From Zoogloeaceae bacterium (lineage in GTDB: Bacteria; Pseudomonadota; Gammaproteobacteria; Burkholderiales; Rhodocyclaceae), in NCBI GenBank assembly GCA_031256795.1, contig JAIRPW010000012.1, positions 1 to 32,811 of the forward strand: a stretch of 32,811 bases of DNA, read 5' to 3'. Shown in pieces: positions 11,099-19,030 of this stretch; within the stretch, counting starts at the first letter, position 1, and the number at the start of each line of letters is the position of its first letter. Below the pieces are notes generated by a model that saw only the letters and a program-made list of their open reading frames with translations, made no database searches and was not told the DNA's origin. The position numbers were made by a program, and so were the translations under genes.

Positions 11099-11899
11099 TT
11101 ATCCGAAACGCCCTGTAATGTAGTCTTCCGTCTCCCGTCTGGAAGGCTTCAGAAACATCTGCTCGGTTGCGCCGAATTCCATCAGATCCCCCAGATACAT
11201 ATAGGCGGTGTAATCGCTGCAGCGCGCCGCCTGCTGCATATTGTGCGTTACGATCACCACGGTATATTCTTTTTTCAGTTCTGAAATCAGTTCTTCCACG
11301 CGCGCGGTAGAAATCGGATCAAGCGCGGAGCAAGGTTCGTCAAGCAGCAAAATCTCCGGGCGAATGGCGATACCGCGCGCGATGCACAGGCGCTGCTGCT
11401 GCCCCCCGGACAAACTGGCGCCGCTTTGCGCGAGTTTATCTTTCACCTCATCCCACAACGCCGCTCTTTTTAGCGCCCATTCCACCCGCTCTTCCAAATC
11501 AATGCCGGAGAGCGGTTCAAAGAGCTTCACCCCGAAAGCAATATTGTCAAAAATAGACATGGGAAACGGCGTCGGCTTCTGAAACACCATGCCAATACGC
11601 GCGCGAATAAGAGCGACGTCCTGTTTCGAGGTCAGCAAATTCTCACCATCAAGCAGAATTTCTCCCTCGGCGCGCTGATCGGGATACAACTCAAACATTC
11701 GGTTAAAGGTACGCAAAAGCGTTGATTTTCCACAGCCGGAAGGCCCGATAAACGCCGTCACGCAATGTTCGGGAATGTCCAGGCTTATATTTTTCAGCGC
11801 ATGGAATTTCCCGTAATAGAAATTCAACGCGCGGACAGACATTTTGGCCACAGGCGTGGAAGTATTCGCGTTCGCGCCGCTCAAAGCGCTCGTTTTCAA
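11099..11899 (-). CDS. pstB: Phosphate ABC transporter ATP-binding protein PstB
   Basis: ATPase of the high-affinity phosphate importer. From a TTG at 11899 it has 266 residues. I chose this start because AGGAG lies 7 bases upstream and the leader length (about 20 residues before [10 protein letters not shown]) matches known PstB. The next ATG (11842) has no ribosome site and would remove that leader. Motifs are Walker [10 protein letters not shown] (52-60), Q-loop [10 protein letters not shown], signature LSGGQQQR (163-170), Walker B LLLDEP (184-189) and the H-loop [13 protein letters not shown]. The C-terminus [10 protein letters not shown] is typical. The frame is open upstream as far as 12121, into pstA, but that part shows no family similarity. 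Confidence 0.95.
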   Translation of the reverse strand: MKTSALSGANANTSTPVAKMSVRALNFYYGKFHALKNISLDIPEHCVTAFIGPSGCGKSTLLRTFNRMFELYPDQRAEGEILLDGENLLTSKQDVALIRARIGMVFQKPTPFPMSIFDNIAFGVKLFEPLSGIDLEERVEWALKRAALWDEVKDKLAQSGASLSGGQQQRLCIARGIAIRPEILLLDEPCSALDPISTARVEELISELKKEYTVVIVTHNMQQAARCSDYTAYMYLGDLMEFGATEQMFLKPSRRETEDYITGRFG

Positions 11900-11971
11900 G
11901 GTCTCGCTCCTATAAATTCCGTGATTTGAAAAATCGTCGCCGCAGGACGAAGCGCCCGACGTTCTCGGCGC

Positions 11972-11994
11972 GCCGCCCCGGTTTTCCGGGCGGC
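11972..11994 (-). promoter_or_regulatory. Intercistronic hairpin between pstA and pstB
   Basis: The 119-base gap between pstA and pstB contains a GC-rich inverted repeat: a 9-bp stem (GCCGCC-CGG type, with one bulged C) closing a four-base loop. A weaker inverted pair, CGTCG...CGACG, follows at about 11935-11962 before a short T run on the minus strand. These could stabilise the pstSCA message or attenuate transcription before pstB. This is inferred from symmetry only; no classical terminator U-tract follows the first stem directly. Confidence 0.4.
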
Positions 11995-12018
11995 GACCGG
12001 CCTGAAGACCGCAACTCG

Positions 12019-12936
12019 TCATTCCGTGCCGCGCCCCCGTGACAAAATACGCGCCAGAATGTTCAATACCAGCACCGCGAGGGTAATCAGAAACACGCCG
12101 CCCCAGGCCAGCTGCCGCCAATTTTCATAGGGACTCATGGCAAACTGTAAAATCGTCACCGGCAAATTGGCGGTAGGCCCGGACAATCCTGCTTTCCAGA
12201 ACTGATTATTCAGCGCGGTGAATAGGAGCGGCGCGGTTTCTCCCGCAATCCGCGCCACCGCCAGCAGGACGCCGGTCAACACTCCCGCGCGCGCGGCAGT
12301 CAGCGTGACGCGCATAATCACTTTCCATTTCGGCGCGCCCAGCGCGTAGGCCGCCTCGCGCAAACCAATCGGAATAAGCGCAAGCATGTTTTCCGTCGTG
12401 CGAATCACCACGGGAATCACAATCAGCGACAACGCCGCCGCGCCCGCCCAGCCGGAAAACTCCTTAAACCGCACCACCATAACCGCGTAAATGAAAAGAC
12501 CAATAATGATGGAAGGAGCGGACAGCAAAAGATCATTGATAAAACGAATCATGACCGCCATTTTGCCGCGCGGGTCATATTCCGCGAGATAGATTCCAGA
12601 AAGCACCCCCACCGGCGCGCCGATCAAAGTCGCCAGCGCGACCATCTGCAAGGACCCCATCATGGCGTTGGCCAGGCCGCCCACCCCGATTTCCTCATTG
12701 GGCGGCGGCGTACTCTCCGTAAACATTGCCACGGAAAAACTGGACAATCCCATTCGGCAGGTATCCCACAAAATCCATAAAAGCCAGAAAATGCCGAATA
12801 CCATGGCGAACAGCGAAAGAAAAATCGCGGACGCATTGAGCCACTTCCGAAAACGAAAGCGCGCCCGGCGCGCGGACTCCGGCGCGCTCGCCGGAAATTC
12901 GGCAACGGAATCCGCAGAAAATTCTGAAAAAATCAT
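12019..12936 (-). CDS. pstA: Phosphate ABC transporter permease PstA
   Basis: Inner-membrane permease subunit of PstSCAB. 305 residues with an N-terminal cytoplasmic region followed by about six hydrophobic segments (first about 36-57; later [19 protein letters not shown] and [17 protein letters not shown]). The cytoplasmic EAA-type loop is visible as [20 protein letters not shown], the site that contacts PstB. The ATG overlaps the pstC stop by 4 bases, indicating translational coupling. The N-terminal 30 residues are alanine/arginine-rich and somewhat longer than in E. coli. Confidence 0.95.
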   Translation of the reverse strand: MIFSEFSADSVAEFPASAPESARRARFRFRKWLNASAIFLSLFAMVFGIFWLLWILWDTCRMGLSSFSVAMFTESTPPPNEEIGVGGLANAMMGSLQMVALATLIGAPVGVLSGIYLAEYDPRGKMAVMIRFINDLLLSAPSIIIGLFIYAVMVVRFKEFSGWAGAAALSLIVIPVVIRTTENMLALIPIGLREAAYALGAPKWKVIMRVTLTAARAGVLTGVLLAVARIAGETAPLLFTALNNQFWKAGLSGPTANLPVTILQFAMSPYENWRQLAWGGVFLITLAVLVLNILARILSRGRGTE

Positions 12937-13934
12937 GTGCCGCTTCCCTCATATTTTTGCAGACGCAAGAGCAAAAGCCGGGAAATGATGAGTACCGTAA
13001 AGGTAATCAAGAAAAGCGTCAGCCCCAGATACATCAATGAGGCCTGGTGCAAACCCGGCGCGGCTTCCGCGAATTCATTGGCCAGCGCCGACGTAATGCT
13101 GTTGGCGGCCTCAAAAAACGAAAGGGAGTTTAGCTGGCTCACGTTGCCGATTACGAACGTTACCGCCATCGTCTCGCCCAGCGCGCGCCCCAGACCCAGC
13201 ATGACGCCGCCCAGAACGCCAGACTTCGTATAAGGCAAGACTACTTTCCACACCACTTCCCAAGTCGTCGCCCCCAAACCGTACGCCGATTCTTTCAGCA
13301 ATGGAGGCGTCACCTCAAAGACGTCACGCATGACCGAGGCGATAAAAGGAATAATCATAATGGACAGAATAATGCCCGCGGACAAAATACCGATCCCCAC
13401 CGGCGGCCCGGAAACCAGCGCGCCGAAAACCGGCAAATCCCCTAAAAGCGATTGCATCGGCTGCTGCACATAACGTCCCAGCACGGGGCCAAACGTCATC
13501 AATCCCCACATGCCATACACAATGGACGGCACGGCAGCCAGCAACTCAACCGCCGTTCCCAGCGGGCGTTTCAGCCAAATCGGCGACAATTCCGTTAGAA
13601 ACAGGGCAATGCCAAAGCTGATCGGCACGGCAATGACCAGCGCAATCACAGAGGTCATGAGCGTTCCGACAATCATGACCAGACCGCCGAAATCCTCTCG
13701 CACAGGGTCCCAGGCGTTATGGGTCAGAAAGCCCAGTCCAAAATGTTCAATGGCTGGCCAGGCCCCCAGAACCAGCGCTCCCATAATGCACAACAGAAGC
13801 GCAAACGTTAAAAAAGCCGACCCGCGCGCCAAAAGCGCAAAGCATGAATCTGCCAGCGCGTTGGAAATCAGGCGGCGGCGCGGCGCGCCGCCGGCAAAAA
13901 CCGATGGCGGCGCGGGAGAGATATTCGCTTCCAT
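12933..13934 (-). CDS. pstC: Phosphate ABC transporter permease PstC
   Basis: Second permease of the phosphate importer, forming a heterodimer with PstA. 333 residues with six or more membrane segments; the first is at about 36-57 ([22 protein letters not shown]). The EAA-like loop is [28 protein letters not shown]. The family stretch [19 protein letters not shown] is present. It starts 12 bases after the pstS stop and ends in a 4-base overlap with pstA. Confidence 0.95.
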   Translation of the reverse strand: MEANISPAPPSVFAGGAPRRRLISNALADSCFALLARGSAFLTFALLLCIMGALVLGAWPAIEHFGLGFLTHNAWDPVREDFGGLVMIVGTLMTSVIALVIAVPISFGIALFLTELSPIWLKRPLGTAVELLAAVPSIVYGMWGLMTFGPVLGRYVQQPMQSLLGDLPVFGALVSGPPVGIGILSAGIILSIMIIPFIASVMRDVFEVTPPLLKESAYGLGATTWEVVWKVVLPYTKSGVLGGVMLGLGRALGETMAVTFVIGNVSQLNSLSFFEAANSITSALANEFAEAAPGLHQASLMYLGLTLFLITFTVLIISRLLLLRLQKYEGSGT

Positions 13935-13946
13935 ATCCGGCAGAAC

Positions 13947-14996
13947 TTACTGGCGAATCGGCTTCCCGGAAGCGTCCGTTACGGATTGCCAGACACGGAG
14001 TACGGCCTCCTTGACGTTTTGCGGCATGGGAACGTAATCCAGACTCCCCGCCATGCGATCTCCGTTTTTATACACCCAGGCAAAGAAATCCAGTGTGGCG
14101 GCGGCCTGCTCAGGCTTGTCCTGCGTTTTGCTCATCAGGATAAACGTCGCGGACGTAATCGGCCAAGAAGCCTCTCCCGGCTGATCCGTCAAAATCTGGA
14201 AAAAGCTCTTCGCCCAGTCCGCGCCTGCGGCCGCGGCCTTAAAGCTCTCTTCTGAAGGCTGAACAAAACGTCCGGCGCGATTTTGCAGCTGTATATGCGC
14301 AAGTTTGTTGCGCTTCGCGTAGGCATATTCGACATAGCCGATTGTCCCGGAAATTCTTCCGACATAGTTGGCGACGCCTTCATTGCCTTTCCCGCCCAGG
14401 CCTGTCGGCCAATTGACCGCCGTACCTTCCCCTACCGTTTTTTTCCAGTCTTCGCTGACCTTGGAAAGGTAGTTGGTAAAACCAAAACTCGTTCCAGAAC
14501 CATCGGCGCGGCGCACCACGGCAATGGGCATTTCCGGCAGCTTCAGGCCTGGATTCAGCGCGGCGATCGCCGCGTCATTCCATTGTGTGATTTTGCCCAG
14601 ATAAATATTGGCCAAAGTCTTGCCGTCCAGCTTCATTTGCCCCGCCTGGATGTTTGGCAAATTGATAATGGGAACGATGCCGCCCACTACAGTCGGAAAC
14701 TGAATCAGCTTTTTCGCCGCTAAATCTTCGTCGGTCAAAGGCGCGTCAGAAGCGCCGAAGTCAACCGTCTTGGCCTCAATTTGCTTTAATCCCGCGCTGG
14801 AACCCACGGACTGATAATTGACGCGATGTCCGGTTTCCTTGTTGTAATCCGCAGCCCAGCGGGTATACAGCGGCGCGGGGAAACTCGCGCCCGCGCCCGT
14901 CACGTCTTGACCCGTCTGCGCGTTCGCCGCGCCCAGCGCCGCAAGACAAAATACTCCCAGCAGCCCCGCCTGCCTGCCCATGCCGATCACATTCAT
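13947..14996 (-). CDS. pstS: Periplasmic phosphate-binding protein PstS
   Basis: High-affinity phosphate receptor for the Pst importer. 349 residues from ATG at 14996, which has GAAGGGG upstream. An in-frame codon 30 bases earlier was rejected because it lacks this site and would lengthen the signal peptide. The signal peptide is about residues 1-26, with likely cleavage after GAANA. The mature protein starts [21 protein letters not shown], the family hallmark. Phosphate-contact segments GASDAPL and [16 protein letters not shown] are visible. It is the first gene of the operon and lies immediately behind the Pho box. Confidence 0.97.
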   Translation of the reverse strand: MNVIGMGRQAGLLGVFCLAALGAANAQTGQDVTGAGASFPAPLYTRWAADYNKETGHRVNYQSVGSSAGLKQIEAKTVDFGASDAPLTDEDLAAKKLIQFPTVVGGIVPIINLPNIQAGQMKLDGKTLANIYLGKITQWNDAAIAALNPGLKLPEMPIAVVRRADGSGTSFGFTNYLSKVSEDWKKTVGEGTAVNWPTGLGGKGNEGVANYVGRISGTIGYVEYAYAKRNKLAHIQLQNRAGRFVQPSEESFKAAAAGADWAKSFFQILTDQPGEASWPITSATFILMSKTQDKPEQAAATLDFFAWVYKNGDRMAGSLDYVPMPQNVKEAVLRVWQSVTDASGKPIRQ

Positions 14997-15031
14997 GTTG
15001 AACCCCTTCAAAAATTTAGAAAACAATGCGG

Positions 15032-15065
15032 ACTGTAATGGGCATTCGTGACAATTTCATGACGT
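15032..15065 (-). promoter_or_regulatory. Pho box and -10 element of the pst operon
   Basis: Read on the minus strand, 15065-15048 is ACGTCATGAAATTGTCAC. That is two TGTCA-type 7-mers separated by an A/T-rich spacer, and it matches the PhoB consensus CTGTCATAAAACTGTCAC at most positions. Ten bases downstream is TACAGT (15037-15032), a -10 element at the spacing seen in PhoB-activated promoters, where the Pho box replaces the -35. Transcription would start about 30 bases before the pstS ATG. A single Pho box is visible. Confidence 0.8.
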
Positions 15066-15138
15066 TTTCTGATCTTTCCTTTTGGCGCGAGATTCGCCAT
15101 CCCGCGTTTTTTTGCCATTTGCGATTGCGCGGAAACGC

Positions 15139-15168
15139 GCGACAGGCTACTCTTCACTTCCTTATAGT
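15139..15168 (+). promoter_or_regulatory. Candidate sigma-70 promoter of the DUF883 gene cluster
   Basis: GCGACA (15139-15144) and TATAGT (15163-15168) are 18 bases apart, giving a start about 30 bases before the ATG at 15207. The -35 matches four of six consensus bases and the -10 five of six. It is divergent from the pst promoter; the Pho box lies about 75 bases upstream of this -35. Confidence 0.4.
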
Positions 15169-15206
15169 CTATTCTGTTTTCATCTTTTTCTCACAAGAGG
15201 TTCGCC

Positions 15207-15521
15207 ATGACACAAGCCACACTCGCCAACAACAAAGACAAACTCGTCGCCGATCTCAAGGCGGTGGTCTCCGACGCGGAAGATATTTTGCGCAGCACCG
15301 CCGATATCGCGGGAGAAAAGGTCGCGACGCTGCGCGCCCGCGTTGAAGGCCGCCTGAAAGACGCCAGAGCGAGACTGGAAGACGTGGAAGCTGTCCTCAT
15401 TGACAAAACCAAGCTCTGCGCCCGCGCAACGGATGATTTCGTGCATGAACAACCCTGGAAAGCCGTGGGAATCGCGGCGATCGTCGGCACGGCGATCGGC
15501 GTCCTGATTGGCCGCCGCTGA
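15207..15521 (+). CDS. DUF883 (ElaB/YgaM/YqjD-family) membrane-anchored protein
   Basis: 104 residues. A long amphipathic helical region (about 8-75, rich in A, D, E, K, R) is followed by a C-terminal membrane anchor (about 84-101, AVGIAAIVGTAIGVLIG) and the terminal GRR typical of the family. E. coli YqjD and ElaB are inner-membrane proteins induced in stationary phase that bind ribosomes through the N-terminal part; whether this one does is inference. AGAGG lies 8 bases before the ATG. It is the first of four tightly coupled genes: 3 bases separate its stop from the next ATG. Confidence 0.9.
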   Translation: MTQATLANNKDKLVADLKAVVSDAEDILRSTADIAGEKVATLRARVEGRLKDARARLEDVEAVLIDKTKLCARATDDFVHEQPWKAVGIAAIVGTAIGVLIGRR

Positions 15522-15524
15522 TTC

Positions 15525-15938
15525 ATGCCTGATTCTTCAAACGGCATCTTTTTCACGCTGCGCCACACGCTGGAAGACGCGGCGACGGCGCTGAAAACGC
15601 GCCTCGCCCTCTTTGCCAACGAAGCGGCCGCCGCGCGTCTGCTTCTTCTGGACGCGCTTGTCCGGGGGATGCTCGCGGCGTTTTTGCTGGGTTCGGCGCT
15701 CACTTTTTTTGTGTTTTTCCTGATGCGCTTGCTTCCTGACGAAGCGCTTTTGGTTGCCCTGGGGTTGGGCGCGGGGGGGTTCTTCCTGGCCGCGTTCTTC
15801 CTTTTGCGTACAACGCGCGCTGGATTGAGCCGTTACGCGCCCTTTGCCGCGTCGCTGGATGAACTGCGCCAAGATATAGAAGCTCTGCGATCAGCCAGCG
15901 CCAATGCCCACGCCGAACATGAATCCGCGCCTCACTGA
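15525..15938 (+). CDS. YqjE-like / holin-superfamily membrane protein
   Basis: 137 residues. An N-terminal amphipathic stretch of about 40 residues precedes two membrane segments (about 44-68 and 73-95), then a charged C-terminal tail (LDELRQDIEALRSASANAHAEHE). This architecture, and the position straight after a DUF883 gene, match YqjE of the phage holin superfamily III (Actinobacterial Holin-X). It is not expected to be a lytic holin. Its function is unknown even in E. coli. Its end overlaps the next gene. Confidence 0.85.
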   Translation: MPDSSNGIFFTLRHTLEDAATALKTRLALFANEAAAARLLLLDALVRGMLAAFLLGSALTFFVFFLMRLLPDEALLVALGLGAGGFFLAAFFLLRTTRAGLSRYAPFAASLDELRQDIEALRSASANAHAEHESAPH

Positions 15939-16260
15939 ACTTTATGAGCAGCGCGGATTTCTTCGCGCGCGCATTGGAATGGAACGCGAAGCGCTTGCCG
16001 CTCATCATGACGCGCTCAAGGTGATTTGCGGCGCGGGAGACAAAGTGTTGTTCGGCGCGCGCTGGATACGGCGGCATCCGTTGTTAACCGGCACCGCGCT
16101 GACTCTTTTTGCCGCGCTGCGTCCCGGACGCCTCGCCCGCTGGTCATGGTGGGGACGGCGCGCCTTGGCCCTATGGCGTTTTTTGCGGCGCGTTCGCCCC
16201 GGCATGGCGCGGCTGGCGCGCTTCCGCAACGCTCTTTTTTCCCGTCGCAAAAATACATGA
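15919..16260 (+). CDS. YqjK-like protein
   Basis: 113 residues from the ATG at 15919; a start at 15904 would add five residues and cannot be excluded. Either choice overlaps the YqjE-like gene (20 or 35 bases). The N-terminus MNPRLTELYEQRGFLRARI and the later HPLLTGTA...LRPGRLARW segment resemble the YqjK family, which accompanies YqjD and YqjE. The middle has one weak hydrophobic stretch (about 54-68), and the C-terminal half is strongly basic (many R and W). Function unknown. The TGA stop overlaps the next ATG. Confidence 0.75.
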   Translation: MNPRLTELYEQRGFLRARIGMEREALAAHHDALKVICGAGDKVLFGARWIRRHPLLTGTALTLFAALRPGRLARWSWWGRRALALWRFLRRVRPGMARLARFRNALFSRRKNT

Positions 16261-16616
16261 GCCGCCAACGGCGCAATCAGCTGCCGCCTTCCTTCAGACA
16301 AGAAGAAACCCTGTTGCGGAAATTCCCTGCCTGGTGGCGGCAGCTTTCCACCCTGCAACGCAGGGAAACGCGGCTGCTTCTAGCGCGGCTAGCTGATCTG
16401 CGCGGCTTCATGCCTCTGCTCATGAAAACGCGCAATGGCGGCTTCTGGAGCGCGCAGGAAAAAAAGGAATTGCAACGGCATCTGCGGCAGCTATCCCTGC
16501 TCTCCCCTTACCTTGTGCTGTTTCTTCTGCCCGGCTCGTTTTTATTTCTGCCCGCCTATGCCTGGTGGCTGGATCGCCGTCGGCGCAAGCGGCGTCTCAA
16601 CCCGCCGTCCAAGTAA
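16257..16616 (+). CDS. Small LETM1-like membrane protein
   Basis: 119 residues starting at the ATGA overlap with the YqjK-like gene; a longer upstream frame would run through that gene and was not used. The N-terminus is basic and helical. The segment DLRGFMPLLMKTRNGGFWSAQEKKELQRHLRQLSLLS leads into one membrane helix (about 82-104, ending LLPGSFLFLPAYAWWLDRRRRKRR). The LSPYLVLFLLPGSFLFLPAYAWWLD pattern recalls the membrane-entry part of LETM1-like proteins, whose mitochondrial relatives bind ribosomes. The resemblance is partial, and the large C-terminal LETM1 domain is absent. The real-gene call is supported by coupling and normal codon usage. Confidence 0.7.
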   Translation: MSRQRRNQLPPSFRQEETLLRKFPAWWRQLSTLQRRETRLLLARLADLRGFMPLLMKTRNGGFWSAQEKKELQRHLRQLSLLSPYLVLFLLPGSFLFLPAYAWWLDRRRRKRRLNPPSK

Positions 16617-16670
16617 CCTCCATCTGCCTCTTCCAGACCGCCCGTATCCGGATTTTCTTGACGCTGCGGC

Positions 16671-16676
16671 TATAAT
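16671..16676 (+). promoter_or_regulatory. -10 element of gltX
   Basis: A perfect TATAAT lies 24 bases before the gltX ATG, which would give a leader of about 17 bases. TTGACG occurs only 7 bases upstream of it, too close to serve as its -35, and no good -35 is seen at the right spacing. No Shine-Dalgarno precedes gltX. Confidence 0.4.
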
Positions 16677-16699
16677 TTTACTTTTCCCTTGAAAACGCA

Positions 16700-18091
16700 A
16701 TGACCGTCCGCACCCGTTTCGCGCCCAGCCCCACAGGGTATCTGCATATCGGCGGCGCGCGCACCGCCCTCTTTTCCTGGGCGTTCGCCCGGCACTATGG
16801 CGGAACTTTTGTTCTGCGCATTGAAGACACCGACCTGGAACGCTCCACGCCGGAAGCCGTCCAGGCCATTCTGGACGGTATGACTTGGATGGGGCTGACT
16901 TATGACGAAGGCCCCTTTTATCAGACCATGCGCATGGCGCGTTACAAGGCTGTGATTCAGGAAATGCTCGCGGCGGGATCGGCTTATCCTTGCTACACCT
17001 CGCAACAAGAATTGGAAACATTACGCGAGGAACAGCGCGCGCGCGGAGAAAAGCCGCGCTATGACGGGCGCTGGCGGCCTGAACACGGGAAAATTCTTCC
17101 CGCTCCCCCGGAAGGCGTCTTGCCTGTCATTCGTTTTCGCAATCCGCCGGACGGCGTTGTGGGGTGGGAAGACATGGTCAAGGGGCACATTGAGTTTGCC
17201 AACGCGGAACTGGACGATCTCATTCTTGCCCGCGCGGACGGCACGCCAACCTATAATTTTTGTGTGGTTGTGGACGATTGGGACATGGGGATTACGCATG
17301 TCATTCGCGGGGATGACCATGTGAATAATACGCCGCGCCAAATCAATATATTGCGCGCGCTGAACGCGCCGGTTCCGCAATACGCGCATCTGTCGATGAT
17401 TCTGGGCGATGACGGCACGAAGCTCTCCAAGCGGCATGGCGCGGTCTCGGTCATGCAGTATGCGCGCGACGGTTTTTTGCCGGAAGCGATTGTCAACTAT
17501 CTCGCGCGCCTGGGCTGGTCGCATGGCAATGATGAAATTTTTTCCCGCGAGGAGTTCGTGCGCTGGTTTGATTTGCTGCATATCACGCCTTCTGCGGCGC
17601 AATTCAATACGGAAAAGTTGTCGTGGCTTAACCAGCAATATATGAAGACGGCTTCTGCCGCGGAACTCGCGCCCCATGTCATGGAGCGCCTGAACGCGAA
17701 GGGACTTTCGGTCACGCAAGACGCGCGCCTTGACGCGGCAATCACGCTCTACGCGGAACGCTGCCAGACCCTCAACGCGCTCGCGGACGCGCTCTTTCCC
17801 TTCTACGGGGAAATCACGCCCGACACAGAGCTTTTGCAAAAGCACATCGTCGCGGAGGCGCGTCCGGCGCTGGCTGAATTCGCGGAAAAACTGGAGGCTG
17901 TAAATTGGGAAACACCGGACATTGGCGCGTTATTAAAGGAAGTCGTCACGCGCCACGCGCTTAAAACGCCAAAACTCGCCATGCCGCTGCGGGTCATTCT
18001 GACAGGGCAAACGCAAACCCCTTCCATTGACGCGGTCATCGCGCTTTTGCCGCGGGAAACCGTCCTTGCGCGACTGGCGGCCTATCGCTAA
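16700..18091 (+). CDS. gltX: Glutamyl-tRNA synthetase
   Basis: Class I aminoacyl-tRNA synthetase charging tRNA-Glu. 463 residues, full length. The HIGH motif appears as HIGG (16-19) in [23 protein letters not shown], and the KMSKS loop as KLSKR (241-245) in [16 protein letters not shown]. These are standard GluRS variants. The zinc-type cysteine cluster of E. coli is mostly missing: only one cysteine remains in PCYTSQQEL (about 97-105), as in many zinc-free GluRS. The C-terminal anticodon-binding helices end in ARLAAYR. It is the last native gene before the AT-rich R-M island. Confidence 0.97.
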   Translation: MTVRTRFAPSPTGYLHIGGARTALFSWAFARHYGGTFVLRIEDTDLERSTPEAVQAILDGMTWMGLTYDEGPFYQTMRMARYKAVIQEMLAAGSAYPCYTSQQELETLREEQRARGEKPRYDGRWRPEHGKILPAPPEGVLPVIRFRNPPDGVVGWEDMVKGHIEFANAELDDLILARADGTPTYNFCVVVDDWDMGITHVIRGDDHVNNTPRQINILRALNAPVPQYAHLSMILGDDGTKLSKRHGAVSVMQYARDGFLPEAIVNYLARLGWSHGNDEIFSREEFVRWFDLLHITPSAAQFNTEKLSWLNQQYMKTASAAELAPHVMERLNAKGLSVTQDARLDAAITLYAERCQTLNALADALFPFYGEITPDTELLQKHIVAEARPALAEFAEKLEAVNWETPDIGALLKEVVTRHALKTPKLAMPLRVILTGQTQTPSIDAVIALLPRETVLARLAAYR

Positions 18092-18112
18092 AGCGGCTAG
18101 AGCATCAAAAAT

Positions 18113-18178
18113 GTTTACAAATCTGTGATTTCTTTGACATACTGAAATTCAGCGTGTAAACATATAAATTGCTATAGC
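18113..18178 (+). promoter_or_regulatory. Operator-like promoter of the R-M genes
   Basis: A perfect -35 TTGACA lies at 18134-18139. At 17 bases spacing the -10 would be TAAACA (18157-18162, weak). Two symmetric elements surround it. GTTTACA (18113-18119) and TGTAAAC (18155-18161) form an inverted pair whose starts are exactly 42 bases apart. CTGAAATTCAG (18142-18152) is a perfect 11-base palindrome filling the promoter spacer. A second candidate, extended -10 TGCTATAGC (18170-18178), is weaker. The layout suggests autoregulation, but no controller gene is visible. Confidence 0.45.
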
Positions 18179-18215
18179 GTTATTTGATGTCATAAACTCA
18201 TCAGGAGACATTCCT

Positions 18216-19028
18216 TTGAAGCGCAACGATACCGCATACCTTGATCTTGTCCTTGAGCCGATAAGAATATGCGCCCAATACAAGCCAAAATTCGGGCAAG
18301 GTACAAAGGGAAACGGTTTAACGCTCGCCCAATTCCAAACACTTTACCAAAGCGACCCGTTCTACAACTGGTTCGGCTTGGATAACCCAATGATGTACGC
18401 CGCTCATAAAGCAGCAGGGGGAATGACCAGTGTTTATAGGCAAATTGGTATTGGATGCGAAAAACTCTTCCGAACCACTATTAAAGATGCCTTTGGATTA
18501 TCTGAAGCCGACGTGAGATGGTCATATACCGTTCCGCTTCCTAACGGCAAAGCACGAACGCTGCATCTCGACGGACGTGTGCCGCTCGACAAAATTACTG
18601 ACAAAACAAAACGTGATCGCTTCTACGCCTGGATGAAAAATTCCGCTAAATCTATTGATGTTGCCCCGAATGTATTCTCAACTTTGGCCGGGACAGTTTT
18701 TGAAGTTAGGCAAGGATATAAAAGCAAAGATTCAAAACGTCAGAATGCTGATATTGCCAATGCAGCTAGCGCATATACAAAGGCTTATTTACCGTGCGCG
18801 GTGATTCTTTCAACACAAATTGACAATGATATTTTGCTTCGTTACCGTGCAGAAAAATGGGCTGTTGTTACAGGTATTGAGGGCATCAATAATCCACTCA
18901 TCTCAACTTATGACTTCATGCGCGATGTGGTCGGTTATGATCTTGCTGCATTTTTCAAACGAAATAGCGAAACACTTCAGGCAGAGATTAACACTATATT
19001 AAAAGCGTTACTTACACCGGAGACTTAA
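18216..19028 (+). CDS. Probable type II restriction endonuclease
   Basis: 270 residues starting with TTG at 18216, supported by AGGAG 8 bases upstream; no suitable ATG exists near the 5' end. I cannot place it in a named family. The restriction role is inferred from the adjacent methyltransferase, separated by 2 bases. A possible PD-(D/E)xK-type core is HLDG (117-120) followed by TVFEVRQGYKSKDSKR (160-175), with E163, D172 and K174 as candidate catalytic residues. Later, a beta-strand-like YLPCAVILSTQ (191-201) fits the core strand that follows such sites. No membrane segments. Codon use is AT-rich, unlike its neighbours. It could alternatively be another methylase-associated effector. Confidence 0.65.
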   Translation: MKRNDTAYLDLVLEPIRICAQYKPKFGQGTKGNGLTLAQFQTLYQSDPFYNWFGLDNPMMYAAHKAAGGMTSVYRQIGIGCEKLFRTTIKDAFGLSEADVRWSYTVPLPNGKARTLHLDGRVPLDKITDKTKRDRFYAWMKNSAKSIDVAPNVFSTLAGTVFEVRQGYKSKDSKRQNADIANAASAYTKAYLPCAVILSTQIDNDILLRYRAEKWAVVTGIEGINNPLISTYDFMRDVVGYDLAAFFKRNSETLQAEINTILKALLTPET

Positions 19029-19030
19029 TA

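Noticed and set aside
11900-12121. N-terminal extension of pstB (to 340 residues)
   Set aside because: It overlaps pstA and crosses the intercistronic hairpin with low-complexity sequence. The TTG at 11899 has a good ribosome site and family length.
15525-15938. Phage lysis holin
   Set aside because: The neighbours (DUF883 and YqjK-like) show it is the chromosomal YqjE-type protein; no phage genes are nearby.
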